A stretch of 64,000 bases of DNA from Nitrospirillum sp034653275. GTDB taxonomy: Bacteria > Pseudomonadota > Alphaproteobacteria > Azospirillales > Azospirillaceae. The notes below the pieces were generated by a model that saw only the letters and a program-made list of their open reading frames with translations, did no database searches and had not been told where the DNA came from. The stretch is taken from assembly GCF_034653275.1 (NCBI RefSeq), contig NZ_JAYEES010000004.1, positions 310,001-374,000 on the forward strand. Reading direction: 5' to 3'. The translations under genes were made by a program, and so were the position numbers. This document shows, piece by piece, positions 18,907 to 27,574 of this stretch. The stretch's first letter is position 1. Each line of letters begins with the position of its first letter.

Positions 18907-19716
18907 TCAGGTGTCGATGGAGCCATCATCGAAACCGCCGTCGTCGGCGCTGTCGTAGCTGGCGTCCTGGTAGCCGCTGTTGTCGTCGCGGCCACCGTTG
19001 TCACGATAGGCGTCATCGCGGTAGTTGGCGTCCTGGCGGCCGGAGTTGTAGCGGTCGCCATTCTCGTTGATGATGGTCTCGTTGACGGTGGTGTTGTTGA
19101 TCACCGTCTCGTCCACCCGGTCGCCGCCGTAGCCGGCACCCCAGGGGGAACCGCCGCCGAAGCCGCCGCCCCCGAGGCCGCCATGGCCGCCCCGGAACAG
19201 GGATTCCACCGCGTCGGCCGCCAGCACGCCGCCGGCGACGCCGGCCATGGTCTCGAACATGCCGCGCATGAAGCTGCGGGGCTGGGCGTAGGCGGGCGGC
19301 GCGCCGTAGGTGGGCTGGCCGTATGCCGGCTGCGGCGCGGCGTAGGCCTGGCCGTAGGGCGGCTGGGGCTGCTGCTGCGCCGGATAGGAGGACTGGCCCC
19401 AGGGGCCGGACGCCTGACTGGCGGGCTGCCCCGAGGGTTGGTTGAACGACGGGCCGCTGGACTGGCCGGTGAAGGGCGGGGGGCCGCCCTGCGGCCGGCT
19501 GGGGGCGTTCTGCTGCAGGTCGGCCAGGCGGCGCTGCGCGTCCACCAGCGCCTCCTGCTGGGCCAGCAGGGCCTGGGCCATGATGTAGGGCAGGGCGGGC
19601 TGGCGCGACAGCGCCTCACCCACCAGGCGGTCCGATTCAGGGTCGCGGGGCATGCCGTCCAGTCGGGACACACGCGCCAGCAGGGCTGTCAAATCTTCGC
19701 GGTCCTTCGGGGTCAT
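18907..19716 (-). CDS. DUF2076 domain-containing protein
   Basis: About 269 residues. The first ~75 (MTPKDREDLTALLARVSRLD to LLAQQEALVDAQRRLADLQQ) fit DUF2076, a family of uncertain function sometimes labelled as periplasmic ligand-binding sensors. Next come a Gln/Pro/Ser/Tyr-rich low-complexity region (about 80-165), a short hydrophobic block (MFETMAGVAGGVLAADAVESLF), a Gly-rich segment, and an acidic Asn/Asp/Tyr-rich tail ending DGSIDT. The start at 19716 follows GAGGAA; a longer frame to 19767 has no ribosome site. There is no signal peptide. It lies 126 bases upstream of degP, perhaps in the same stress operon. Confidence 0.8.
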   Translation of the reverse strand: MTPKDREDLTALLARVSRLDGMPRDPESDRLVGEALSRQPALPYIMAQALLAQQEALVDAQRRLADLQQNAPSRPQGGPPPFTGQSSGPSFNQPSGQPASQASGPWGQSSYPAQQQPQPPYGQAYAAPQPAYGQPTYGAPPAYAQPRSFMRGMFETMAGVAGGVLAADAVESLFRGGHGGLGGGGFGGGSPWGAGYGGDRVDETVINNTTVNETIINENGDRYNSGRQDANYRDDAYRDNGGRDDNSGYQDASYDSADDGGFDDGSIDT

Positions 19717-19775
19717 GATGGTTCCTCGACTGCTTTCCTTTGTTACCGTCTTAGCACGGCGGCCCAACTAACATG

Positions 19776-19790
19776 GGGCGATCATCGCCC
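19776..19790. other. Short perfect hairpin between divergent genes
   Basis: GGGCGA and TCGCCC form a perfect 6-bp stem with a TCA loop, in the 225-base spacer between the DUF2076 gene and rluA. It could be an operator or part of a leader. No T run follows, so it is not a classical terminator. Confidence 0.4.
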
Positions 19791-19941
19791 GCCGCAACGA
19801 GGATGATCATGGTCGCGACAGACTTTCCAGCCCGTGGCAGCAGGATTAAGTTTTTTTCATGCGGCGGCGGGCCTAAAGCGATAGGAACACCCCGTCTTTT
19901 TGACTTGCCGAGGGTGCCTTCTTGGGGCACGCCGTCTGCCC

Positions 19942-20706
19942 ATGGCCATCATGCTTCCCCTGGCGCCGCCCGCCTACACGCCTGACGAAATGCGCGCCCG
20001 CGTCCTGTACCAGGACGCCGACGTCCTGGTCGTGGACAAGCCCTATGGCCTGCCGGTGCATTACGGCACCAAGTCCACCGACCACCTGGAACGCTACCTG
20101 CCCTGGCTGGTGGCGGACGGCGCGCCGGCGCCGCGCCTGGCCCACCGCCTGGACAAGGATACCACCGGCTGCCTGGTGCTGGGTCTGAACGAGACGGCGT
20201 CCACCCGGCTGGGAAAGCTGTTCCTGGCGGGCCGCGTGGGCAAGCGTTACTGGGCGGTGGTCAAGGGCCGGCCGGAGGCGGCGGAGGGGCGCATCGAGCT
20301 GCCGCTGATCAAGCGTCCGGTGCCGGGATGCTCCCGCATGATGGTGGACCATGCGGAGGGCAAGCACGCCCTGACCGAATGGCGGCTCATGGCCACCGGC
20401 GCCGATTCGGACGGGCGGATCCTGTCCTGGCTGGAGCTGACGCCGCGCACCGGGCGCATGCACCAGCTGCGGGCCCATTGCGAGGCCATGGGCTGGCCCA
20501 TGCTGGGCGACCCCATCTATGGCCGTGACTGGCGGGTTGAGGGCGGGCGCGATCCCGCGCCGGCCATCCCACTGCATCTGCATGCCCGCTGGGTGGCCCT
20601 GCCCTGGTGGGCCCCGTCGGAATCACCGCTGGAGGCCACGGCGCCGCTGTCCCCGCATCTCGCCGACACTTTCCAGCGCCTGGGATTCGCTGTCGGAAAC
20701 AACTGA
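19942..20706 (+). CDS. RluA-family pseudouridine synthase
   Basis: Isomerises uridine to pseudouridine in rRNA or tRNA. The catalytic Asp is in the family motif RLAHRLDKDTTGCLVLG, and the C-terminal blocks ELTPRTGRMHQLRAHCEAMG and MLGDPIYG are conserved. From the ATG at 19942 (MAIMLPLAPPAYTPDE) the product has ~254 residues and no N-terminal S4 domain, like RluA and TruC-type enzymes. The target position cannot be told from sequence. A frame open from 19900 adds only unlikely residues. Confidence 0.9.
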   Translation: MAIMLPLAPPAYTPDEMRARVLYQDADVLVVDKPYGLPVHYGTKSTDHLERYLPWLVADGAPAPRLAHRLDKDTTGCLVLGLNETASTRLGKLFLAGRVGKRYWAVVKGRPEAAEGRIELPLIKRPVPGCSRMMVDHAEGKHALTEWRLMATGADSDGRILSWLELTPRTGRMHQLRAHCEAMGWPMLGDPIYGRDWRVEGGRDPAPAIPLHLHARWVALPWWAPSESPLEATAPLSPHLADTFQRLGFAVGNN

Positions 20707-21491
20707 CGGGGTCGAAACAACCGACCGAATGCCACGACGGGTTGGCGCGGGGGCGGCGTATAAGCACTGTCGCCGGCGTCGCCTGGCGGCCAAAAGAGAA
20801 AAGGTCGGTGGCGTGGCGCCACCGACCCGAGGCTTGGAAGGAATTCAAGACAGGACGGCAGCGGGCCGCCATGGCTTGAGGTAGATCCACTACGCGACCA
20901 GACAGGCCAGGACGCCGGCCCGATCTCCGCAGGTACGGGGAACGTCCGCCGGGCAGGGTGGTCTAGAACCCCAGCCCGGGGTACTTGCCGGCGCCGTTCC
21001 CGCCCTCTCGGTTGGGGCAGAAGGGACGGGAAGTCGCTCGCGGTCTAGAACGAGCGGGCGCCGGTGCCACCAGCCAAGGAGACGGCGCCGCGGGCGGGGG
21101 GTTGGGGCTCCCGCCCGGGGCTGTCGCCGTCTCCATCGGCTGGCGACAAGGGGACATTGCCACGCCAAGCTGACCGCATCCTGACAAGGATGCCGGGCAT
21201 AACGATTTCCGGGCGTCGTCACATTTTTGCCCTTCGGGCGTGCCATAAGCCGCCGACATGCCCCGCTGGCACCCTGCCGTCCCCGCCGATTCCGACTCCA
21301 CCGCTTGCTGGAGCGCCCCCTTTGACTGTAGACGGGGCGTTAACCTTCCTGGGATAGGGTTGGCGTCGCGGGGAACGCCATGGGCGCCCGCGGCTTGGCT
21401 ATTTGGGCGCCGTTTGGCGCGGTTTTTGTCCGGAACCCTTCCGCATCGCCGCGGATGATGCGATAGAGTTTCGTGAGGCGGACGCCGCTAC
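20707..21491. other. Long structured intergenic region
   Basis: No gene is supported in this 785-base gap. It is not featureless: a perfect 10-bp hairpin lies at 20804-20826 (GTCGGTGGCG, loop TGG, CGCCACCGAC), and a dense set of stems lies at 20937-21143 (listed separately). From about 21200 the DNA is simpler and probably holds the promoter of the glycosyltransferase operon. Confidence 0.6.
20937..21143. ncRNA. Candidate structured non-coding RNA (strand unknown)
   Basis: Three consecutive stem-loops occupy this block. (A) GGGAACG 20938-20944 pairs with CGTTCCC 20995-21001, then CGCCGG 20947-20952 with CCGGCG 20988-20993, capped by a hairpin 20951-20977. (B) CGCTCG 21035-21040 pairs with CGAGCG 21051-21056. 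(C) CCAGCC 21070-21075 with GGCTGG 21138-21143, GGAGACGGCG 21078-21087 with CGCCGTCTCC 21125-21134, and GGGCGGG 21092-21098 with CCCGCCC 21110-21116. The loops of A and B both carry GGTCTAGA, whose TCTAGA is self-complementary, so the loops could kiss. I could not match RNase P, tmRNA, 6S or SRP RNA signatures. The structures are symmetric, so the transcribed strand is not known. Confidence 0.45.
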
Positions 21492-22583
21492 ATGATCACG
21501 TTGTCAGAACCCGAGTCAGATACCGCTCCCATGTTGACCTCCCTCTCGGCCGCGTCCGGCTCCAAAGCGCAGCAGGCGGTGGCACCCGCGGCCAAGCGCC
21601 TGTCCATCGTCATCCCCATGCACAATGAGGAAGGCAACCTGGCCGCCCTGTTCCAGCGCCTGGTCCCGGTGCTGGAGGGCATCGGCCTGCCGTTCGAGAT
21701 CATCTGCGTGGACGATGGCTCGCGCGATGGCACCTTCGCCGCCCTTACATTCCATCAAAGCCGCGAACCCCGGCTGAAGCTGCTGCGCCTGTCGCGCAAC
21801 TTCGGGAAGGAGGCAGCCATGTCCGCCGGCCTGCGCCACGCCACCGGCGACGCCGTCGTGCTGATGGACGGCGACCTGCAGCACCCCCCGGAAACCATCG
21901 CCATTTTCGTCGAGCAGTGGCGCCAGGGCATGCAGATGGTCTATGGCGTGCGCGCCAGCCGCCTGACCGACCCGTGGCTGCGCCGTTTCCTGACCAAGAT
22001 CTATTACCGCCTGCTGGACAACCTGTCGGAGGTGACGCTGCCGCGCGGCGCCGGTGACTTCCGCCTGCTGGACCGCAGCGTGGTCGACGCCCTGAACGCC
22101 ATGCCCGAGCGCAACCGCTTCATGAAGGGTCTGTTCAGCTGGGTGGGGTTCCGCCAGGTGGCCGTGCCGTTCGAGGTGGCTCAGCGCCACGCCGGCGCCA
22201 CCTCCTTCAACTTCTGGCGCCTGTTGCGCTTCGGCCTGGACGGCGTCGCCTCGTTCAGCAACGTGCCGCTGCGCGTCTGGTCCTGGCTGGGCATCGCCCT
22301 GTCGGTGCCCTCCTTCTTCTATGGCCTGGTCATCATCACCAAGACCATCATGTTCGGCCGTGACACGCCCGGTTACGCCTCGCTCATGGTGGCCGTCCTG
22401 TTCCTGGGGGGCGTGCAGCTCATCGGCCTCGGTGTCCTGGGCGACTATCTCGGCCGCGTCTTCACCGAGGTGAAGGGCCGACCCATGTACCTGGTGAGCG
22501 AGAGGGTGGGCTTCGATGACGCGCCGGTCCCCGGTGGGGTGCCCGGCGGGATGATGGCCGGCGGCACCGGGGGGCATCCCTGA
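21492..22583 (+). CDS. GT2 glycosyltransferase (polyprenyl-phosphate sugar transferase type)
   Basis: Likely moves a sugar from a nucleotide donor to a polyprenyl phosphate on the inner membrane. The GT-A domain (about residues 35-250) shows SIVIPMHNEEGNLAALFQRL, the acidic ICVDDGSRDGT and the DXD-like VLMDGDLQHPPE. Two C-terminal helices (about 265-290 and 300-325) match the DPM1/GtrB/ArnC layout. The adjacent gene, starting 6 bases after its stop, encodes a GT-C-type transferase. The pair therefore probably makes and uses a lipid-linked sugar to modify a cell-surface glycan or protein. An ATG at 21531 is an alternative start. Confidence 0.88.
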   Translation: MITLSEPESDTAPMLTSLSAASGSKAQQAVAPAAKRLSIVIPMHNEEGNLAALFQRLVPVLEGIGLPFEIICVDDGSRDGTFAALTFHQSREPRLKLLRLSRNFGKEAAMSAGLRHATGDAVVLMDGDLQHPPETIAIFVEQWRQGMQMVYGVRASRLTDPWLRRFLTKIYYRLLDNLSEVTLPRGAGDFRLLDRSVVDALNAMPERNRFMKGLFSWVGFRQVAVPFEVAQRHAGATSFNFWRLLRFGLDGVASFSNVPLRVWSWLGIALSVPSFFYGLVIITKTIMFGRDTPGYASLMVAVLFLGGVQLIGLGVLGDYLGRVFTEVKGRPMYLVSERVGFDDAPVPGGVPGGMMAGGTGGHP

Positions 22584-22588
22584 CCCCC

Positions 22589-24385
22589 ATGTCCCTGCTC
22601 CGTTCCCCTGACGCGTCGGCCGCCCGCCCGCACACCGCCCCTTCGGCGCCGTCCCTCGGACCTGGGGGCATCGCTACCGGGGCCATCGGCGCCGGACGCA
22701 TGGTGCCGGCCGGCGCGCGGCTGGGCCCGCCCTTGTGGCGCCGGCTGTCGCCGTGGGACGTGGCCTTCTGGCTGGTCATGGCGGTGGCGGTCGCGGCCGT
22801 GTCCTGCACCTTCCCCGACTTCGGCATCACGTTTGATGAGCCGCTGCACGTGGAATACGGCCAGCGGGCACTGGAATGGTATGCCTCGCTGGGCAAGGAC
22901 CGCGCGGTCCTCGAATTCCAGAACCTTTACCTCTACGGCGCCCTGTTCGACACGGTCGAGGCGCTGTTCGAGAACCTGCTGCCGCTGGACGTCTACGCCA
23001 CCCGCCGCCTGATCGGCGGGCTGACCGGCCTGCTGGGCGTGCTGGCCGTGCGCCGTATCGCCAAGGATATGGCTGAAAGCCCGGAAACGGGGCAGGGGAC
23101 GGCGCGGGGGACGGGGGCTCGCGCCGGGCTGATCGCCGGCCTGTGCCTGCTGCTGATCCCGGATTGGTGGGGGCATTCCTTCGCCAACCCCAAGGACGTG
23201 CCCTTCGCCGTGGCCGCCGCCTGGACCTTGTCCTGGCTGGTGCGGGTGGGGCGCAGCCTGGACACCGACGCCAAGGGGCCGTCCCTGGGTTCCGTCGCCA
23301 TGCTGGGCCTGTGCTTCGGCATGGCGCTGGGCATCCGCGTGGGCGGCGTGCTGCTGGCCGGGCCCATCATGCTGACGCTGCTGGCCCATCTGGCCAAGCG
23401 CGTGCTGGCCGGTGACGGCGCGCGGCAGACGGGGGCAGAGGCCTGGCGCCTGGTGCGCCGCCTGTGGATCGCGGTTCCCATCGCCTATGCCGTCATGATC
23501 GCGGCCTGGCCGTGGGCCCAGGTGAACCCCCTGCGCCACCCCATGGAGGCGCTGGCCGAGTTCTCCAAGTTCCCCATGGATTTCACCTTCACCTTCGCCG
23601 GCGCGCAGGTGCGCACCACCAATCTGCCCTGGTGGTACCTGCCCGTGGGCTTCGGCGTGAAGCTGCCGGAGGTGGAACTGCTGGGCCTGGCCGCCATCGC
23701 GGCCTTCGGTGCCCGGGCCACCCTGCGCCGGCCCTTCCCGGCGGGCGTGCGCCTGGATGGCGTGGCGCTGACCACCGCCGTGCTGCTGCCGCCGGCCGCG
23801 GTGGTGGCGACGGATGCCGTGCTGTACGACGGCATCCGCCACATGCTGTTCCTGATGCCGCCCCTGGCCACGGCCGCCGGCCTGGGCTTGAATGGCTTGG
23901 TGACACGCCTGCCCCTGCGCTGGCCGCGCAATTTCTGGCTGAACCCTTTCATGGCCGCGCTGCTGGTGGCCTGCGCCGCCGTGCAGGTCGGGTTCATGGC
24001 CCACCTGCACCCCTATGAGACCATCTGGTTCAACCGTTTCGTCGGCGGCGTGCGCGGCGCGGGGCCGAAGTTCGAGCTGGACTACTGGGGCAGCTCCCTG
24101 TCCGAGGCGGCCAAGCGCCTGACCGACACCATGGTGAAGCTGGAGGGCCCGCAGGCCTTGACCCAGCCCTACCGCATCCGCGTTTGCGGCCCGCCCACCT
24201 CGGTGTTCCACTATCTGCCGCCGGCCTGGAAGCCGACGCGCCGCAATACCGGCCCTGTCGATTTCTACCTTGCCTTCACCCGCTGGGCCTGCAAGGAAAT
24301 CCCGGCGGGCCAGGACATCGTGCGCATCGAGCGCGATGGCGAGGTGCTGGCCTATGTGCGTGATTTGCGGGAGCCGCCGCAGTAA
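22589..24385 (+). CDS. GT39/ArnT-like membrane glycosyltransferase
   Basis: A 598-residue integral membrane protein with about ten helices. After a Pro/Ala/Gly-rich N-terminus (about 1-45) the first helix ends in the periplasmic motif FGITFDEPLHVEYGQRALEW. That acidic pair is typical of GT-C enzymes that take sugars from polyprenyl phosphate (PMT, ArnT). A soluble C-terminal domain follows (from about 480, FELDYWGSSLSEAAKRL). It lies 6 bases after the GT2 gene, whose lipid-linked sugar is its probable donor. The acceptor is unknown. Confidence 0.8.
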   Translation: MSLLRSPDASAARPHTAPSAPSLGPGGIATGAIGAGRMVPAGARLGPPLWRRLSPWDVAFWLVMAVAVAAVSCTFPDFGITFDEPLHVEYGQRALEWYASLGKDRAVLEFQNLYLYGALFDTVEALFENLLPLDVYATRRLIGGLTGLLGVLAVRRIAKDMAESPETGQGTARGTGARAGLIAGLCLLLIPDWWGHSFANPKDVPFAVAAAWTLSWLVRVGRSLDTDAKGPSLGSVAMLGLCFGMALGIRVGGVLLAGPIMLTLLAHLAKRVLAGDGARQTGAEAWRLVRRLWIAVPIAYAVMIAAWPWAQVNPLRHPMEALAEFSKFPMDFTFTFAGAQVRTTNLPWWYLPVGFGVKLPEVELLGLAAIAAFGARATLRRPFPAGVRLDGVALTTAVLLPPAAVVATDAVLYDGIRHMLFLMPPLATAAGLGLNGLVTRLPLRWPRNFWLNPFMAALLVACAAVQVGFMAHLHPYETIWFNRFVGGVRGAGPKFELDYWGSSLSEAAKRLTDTMVKLEGPQALTQPYRIRVCGPPTSVFHYLPPAWKPTRRNTGPVDFYLAFTRWACKEIPAGQDIVRIERDGEVLAYVRDLREPPQ

Positions 24386-24447
24386 GCGAGGCGGCCCCCA
24401 AAGGCCTGCGAGGCCAAAAAGGGGCCAAGAAGGGGGAGGATCGCCAG

Positions 24448-24963
24448 ATGAAGCTGTTCGGCCTCGCGGGGTGGAGCGGTTCGGGCAAGACCACCTTGAT
24501 GGTCCAACTGATCCCGGAACTGACGGGGCGCGGCTATGGCGTCTCCACCCTCAAGCATGCCCACCACGATTTCGACGTGGACCAGCCGGGCAAGGATAGC
24601 CATCGCCACCGCACCGCCGGCGCCACCGAGGTGCTGGTGGCGTCGTCCCGGCGCTGGGCCCTGATGCATGAGCTGCGCGGGGCGGCGGAGCCGACGCTGG
24701 CCGACCTTGTCGCCAAGCTGTCGCCCGTGGACCTGGTGCTGGTGGAAGGGTTCAAGCGCGACCCCATTCCTAAGCTGGAGATTTGGCGGGCGGAAAACGG
24801 CAAGGCGCCGCTGTTCCCGGACGATCCCACCATCGTGGCCCTGGCGGCGGACGACCCGCCGCCGGTGGCGGTGCCGGCGGGCCTGCGGCGTTTCCCCTTG
24901 GGCGCGGTGGCCGACATCGCCACCTTTATCCTGGGCCATGTTGGTCTGGCCCGCGCGGACTGA
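24448..24963 (+). CDS. mobB: Molybdopterin-guanine dinucleotide biosynthesis adaptor MobB
   Basis: GTP-binding accessory protein for attaching GMP to molybdopterin. The 171-residue product has the P-loop GWSGSGKTTLM near the N-terminus, then STLKHAHHDFDVDQPGKDS, and the VDLVLVEGFKRDPIPKLE block typical of MobB. A strong ribosome site (GGGGGAGG) precedes the ATG. It is 15 bases upstream of moeA, so the two form a cofactor operon. The nucleotidyltransferase partner mobA lies about 6 kb away on the other strand. Confidence 0.93.
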   Translation: MKLFGLAGWSGSGKTTLMVQLIPELTGRGYGVSTLKHAHHDFDVDQPGKDSHRHRTAGATEVLVASSRRWALMHELRGAAEPTLADLVAKLSPVDLVLVEGFKRDPIPKLEIWRAENGKAPLFPDDPTIVALAADDPPPVAVPAGLRRFPLGAVADIATFILGHVGLARAD

Positions 24964-24978
24964 GGAACGGCCATCCCC

Positions 24979-26214
24979 ATGCCCGGCGCCACCGACTGCT
25001 ACCCCGACACCTTGCTCAGCGTCGACCAGGCGCGCGACCGCCTGTTGCGGGCGCTCGGGCCCGTCACGGCGGTGGAGACGGTGGCGTTGGATGCCGCCGA
25101 CGGCCGTGTCCTGGCCCGGGACGTGGTGGCGGCGCGCAGCCTGCCGCCCTTCGCCCAGGCCGCCATGGATGGCTACGCCTTGGACCACCGCGATGTCGCC
25201 GGGGCGGCGGGCCCCGTCCGCCTGCCCTTGTCGGGCCGGATCGCGGCGGGGGACGCGCCGGGACCCCTGGTGCCCGGCACCGCCGTACGCATCTTCACCG
25301 GCGCGCCCTTGCCCGAGGGCGCCGACACCGTGCTGATGCAGGAGGATGCGGACCTGGACGGCGACGTGCTGCTGGCCCCGCCCGGCCTTGCCCCCGGCCG
25401 CCATTGCCGCGCGGTGGGGGAGGATATCGCGGCCGGCGCGGTGGCCCTGCCGGCCGGGCGGCGCCTGTCCCCGGCGGCGGTGGCGCTGGCCGCCGCGCTG
25501 GGGGAACAGGGCCTGGCGGTGCGCGCACCCCTGACCGTGGCCCTGCTGTCCACCGGGAACGAGGTGCGGCCCGCCGGCGCCCCCCTGCCCCCCGGCGCCA
25601 TCCATGATGCCAACGGCCCCCTGCTGACCGCCCTGCTGCGTCGCCTGGGCTGCCGCGTGGTGCCGGCCGGCATCGTCGGCGATGATCCCGCGGCCTTGGC
25701 GGCCACCCTGTCCAGCCTCACGGCCGACCTGATCCTCAGCAGCGGCGGCGTCTCCGCCGGGGAGGAAGATCATGTGAAGGCGGCGGTGGCGGCCTTGGGC
25801 GGCATCGATTTCTGGCGCCTGGCCCTCAAGCCGGGCAAGCCGCTGGCGTTCGGCCATGTCGGGAACACCCCCTTCCTGGGGCTGCCCGGCAACCCGTTCG
25901 CCGCCTTCGCCGCCTTTCTCGCCCTGGGCCGGCCGCTGGTGCAGCGCCTGTCGGGCGAGACCGTCGCCGATCCGCCCCGCGTCACCGTGCGCTGCGGCTT
26001 CGCCCACGGCCGGGCCCCGGGCAAGCGCGAATACCTGCGCGTGGCGCTGCGGCAGGAGGGGGGTGACACCGTGGCCCACCTGGCCGGCGCCGGCGGCAGC
26101 GCCGCCCTGTCCTCCCTGGCCGTGGCCGACGCCGTGGCGGAGGTGGAGGAGGCGCGCGACAGCCTTCGTACCGGCGACCCGCTGACCGTCATCCCCCTGC
26201 ACGGGCTGTTCTGA
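24979..26214 (+). CDS. moeA: Molybdopterin molybdotransferase MoeA
   Basis: Inserts molybdate into adenylated molybdopterin. The 411-residue product has the MoeA domain order: N-terminal RLLRALGPVTAVETVALDAADGRVL, the conserved PPFAQAAMDGYAL and RIFTGAPLPEGADTV, a MoCF-binding domain around 175-320 (LLSTGNEV, IHDANGPLL, ILSSGGVSAGEEDHVK), and C-terminal domain IV. It follows mobB by 15 bases. No molybdoenzyme is encoded in the window. Confidence 0.94.
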   Translation: MPGATDCYPDTLLSVDQARDRLLRALGPVTAVETVALDAADGRVLARDVVAARSLPPFAQAAMDGYALDHRDVAGAAGPVRLPLSGRIAAGDAPGPLVPGTAVRIFTGAPLPEGADTVLMQEDADLDGDVLLAPPGLAPGRHCRAVGEDIAAGAVALPAGRRLSPAAVALAAALGEQGLAVRAPLTVALLSTGNEVRPAGAPLPPGAIHDANGPLLTALLRRLGCRVVPAGIVGDDPAALAATLSSLTADLILSSGGVSAGEEDHVKAAVAALGGIDFWRLALKPGKPLAFGHVGNTPFLGLPGNPFAAFAAFLALGRPLVQRLSGETVADPPRVTVRCGFAHGRAPGKREYLRVALRQEGGDTVAHLAGAGGSAALSSLAVADAVAEVEEARDSLRTGDPLTVIPLHGLF

Positions 26215-26290
26215 GGGCGGCGCCAAGTAAGCGCTATGGTATCGATGTCATTTCCCCTATCCTGTGGCAAAATAAACCCAGGGAGGGGAC

Positions 26291-27382
26291 ATGACCAAGA
26301 CGACATCCATCCATGCCATCGCACGCGCCGGCCTTATGGCGGCGGCATTGCTGTTCAGCGGGGCGGCCCAGGCGGCCGATGCCCCGCCCTCACCCGTGGG
26401 CGCGGATGGCAGCGTCACCCTGCCGCTGGCGCCCGGCAGCCTGGTCCTGCCCTTCTCCTCCTACGCCTCGCCGGAGGCGCGGGACTGGTTCAAGCGCTAC
26501 GCCGACGTGCACGCCCCGCCCATCACCGACGTGCCGGCCAGCCGCGCCTTCTACGACCGCATGAACACCGACCGCGCCGACCGGCTGCGGGCGCTCTACC
26601 CCGTCACCGTGACCGACCAGACCATGGGCGGCGTGCCCACCCAGGTGGTGGTGCCGGCCCAAGGGGTGGCGGTGGCGGACCGGGTGCTGATCAACCTGCA
26701 CGGCGGCGCCTTCCTCTGGGGGGCGGGGGCCGGCGGGCTGGTGGAGGCCGTGCCGGTGGCGGCCCTGTCCAAGATCAAGGTGGTGACGGTCGATTACCGC
26801 CAGGGGCCGGAGCATCGCTTTCCCGCCGCCAGCGAGGATGTGGCCGCCGTCTACAAGGATTTGCTGAAGACCTACAAGCCGTGGAACATCGGCATCTACG
26901 GCTGTTCCGCCGGCGGCATCCTGACGGGGGAGGCGGTGGCCTGGTTCCAGACCCATGGCCTGCCCCGGCCCGGCGCCATCGGCATCTTCTGCGCCGGCGT
27001 GCTGGACGGCGGCGGCGACTCCCAGGCTTGGTCGGCCCTGTACGGCGGCCAGCTGCCGGGCCCCGGCCTGCGCCTGGTCGACCTGCCCTATTTCCAGGGG
27101 GCCAACGCCCAGGATCCGCTGGTGCTGCCCGGCGTGGCGCCGGCGGTGCTGGCCAAGTTCCCGCCCACCCTGCTGATCACCGGCACGCGCGACTTCATGC
27201 TCAGCGACACGCTGCGCAGCCAAGACCTGCTGGAGCGGGCCGGCGCGCGGACGGAGCTGCACGTCTGGGACGGCATGGTCCATTCCTTCTTCTCCGATCC
27301 CGAATTGCCCGAGGCGCGGGCCGCCTACGACGTCATGGCCCGCTTCTTCACGCGGGAACTGGGCCGGCCGAACGACAGATAA
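26291..27382 (+). CDS. Secreted alpha/beta hydrolase (hormone-sensitive-lipase-type esterase)
   Basis: Exported esterase of 363 residues with signal peptide MTKTTSIHAIARAGLMAAAL, cleaved near AAQAA. The HSL (family IV) marks are the oxyanion motif HGGA (137-140) and the nucleophile elbow GCSAGG with Ser206. The likely acid and base are Asp301 (ITGTRDFML) and His331 (WDGMVHSFF). The natural ester substrate is unknown. GGGAGG lies 4 bases before the ATG. It is not clearly in an operon: 76 bases separate it from moeA, and the genes downstream are on the other strand. Confidence 0.87.
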   Translation: MTKTTSIHAIARAGLMAAALLFSGAAQAADAPPSPVGADGSVTLPLAPGSLVLPFSSYASPEARDWFKRYADVHAPPITDVPASRAFYDRMNTDRADRLRALYPVTVTDQTMGGVPTQVVVPAQGVAVADRVLINLHGGAFLWGAGAGGLVEAVPVAALSKIKVVTVDYRQGPEHRFPAASEDVAAVYKDLLKTYKPWNIGIYGCSAGGILTGEAVAWFQTHGLPRPGAIGIFCAGVLDGGGDSQAWSALYGGQLPGPGLRLVDLPYFQGANAQDPLVLPGVAPAVLAKFPPTLLITGTRDFMLSDTLRSQDLLERAGARTELHVWDGMVHSFFSDPELPEARAAYDVMARFFTRELGRPNDR

Positions 27383-27399
27383 CACGGGGGCGAAAGGGC

Positions 27400-27453
27400 T
27401 CAGGCGACCAGGGCCAGCAGGGCCAGCAGCAGGAACAGGGTCTTGCGCAGCAT
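27400..27453 (-). CDS. Possible 17-residue hydrophobic peptide
   Basis: A very short frame encodes MLRKTLFLLLALLALVA and then stops. It has the layout of a one-helix membrane peptide or an isolated signal sequence. It lies in the 192-base convergent gap between the esterase and ChaN-like genes. No strong ribosome site is visible (only GAAAGA upstream). It may be a leaderless relic, a small toxin-like peptide, or chance. Confidence 0.2.
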   Translation of the reverse strand: MLRKTLFLLLALLALVA

Positions 27454-27574
27454 CGCGGGTGTCTTTCGTCCGGCTCGGGCCTTCGTCGTGCACCCTACGG
27501 GTAAGTGGCTGGGCCCCAGTCCACCACCCTTGGTGATGGCGCCGAGCATGCCGGGGAACGGCGGCGGCGGCAAC

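Noticed and set aside
20881..21143. RNase P RNA, tmRNA, 6S or SRP RNA in the structured gap
   Set aside because: I could not find the conserved core of any of these (for example the GAGGAAAGTC block or the GGAAGG..AGCAGC loop) on either strand.
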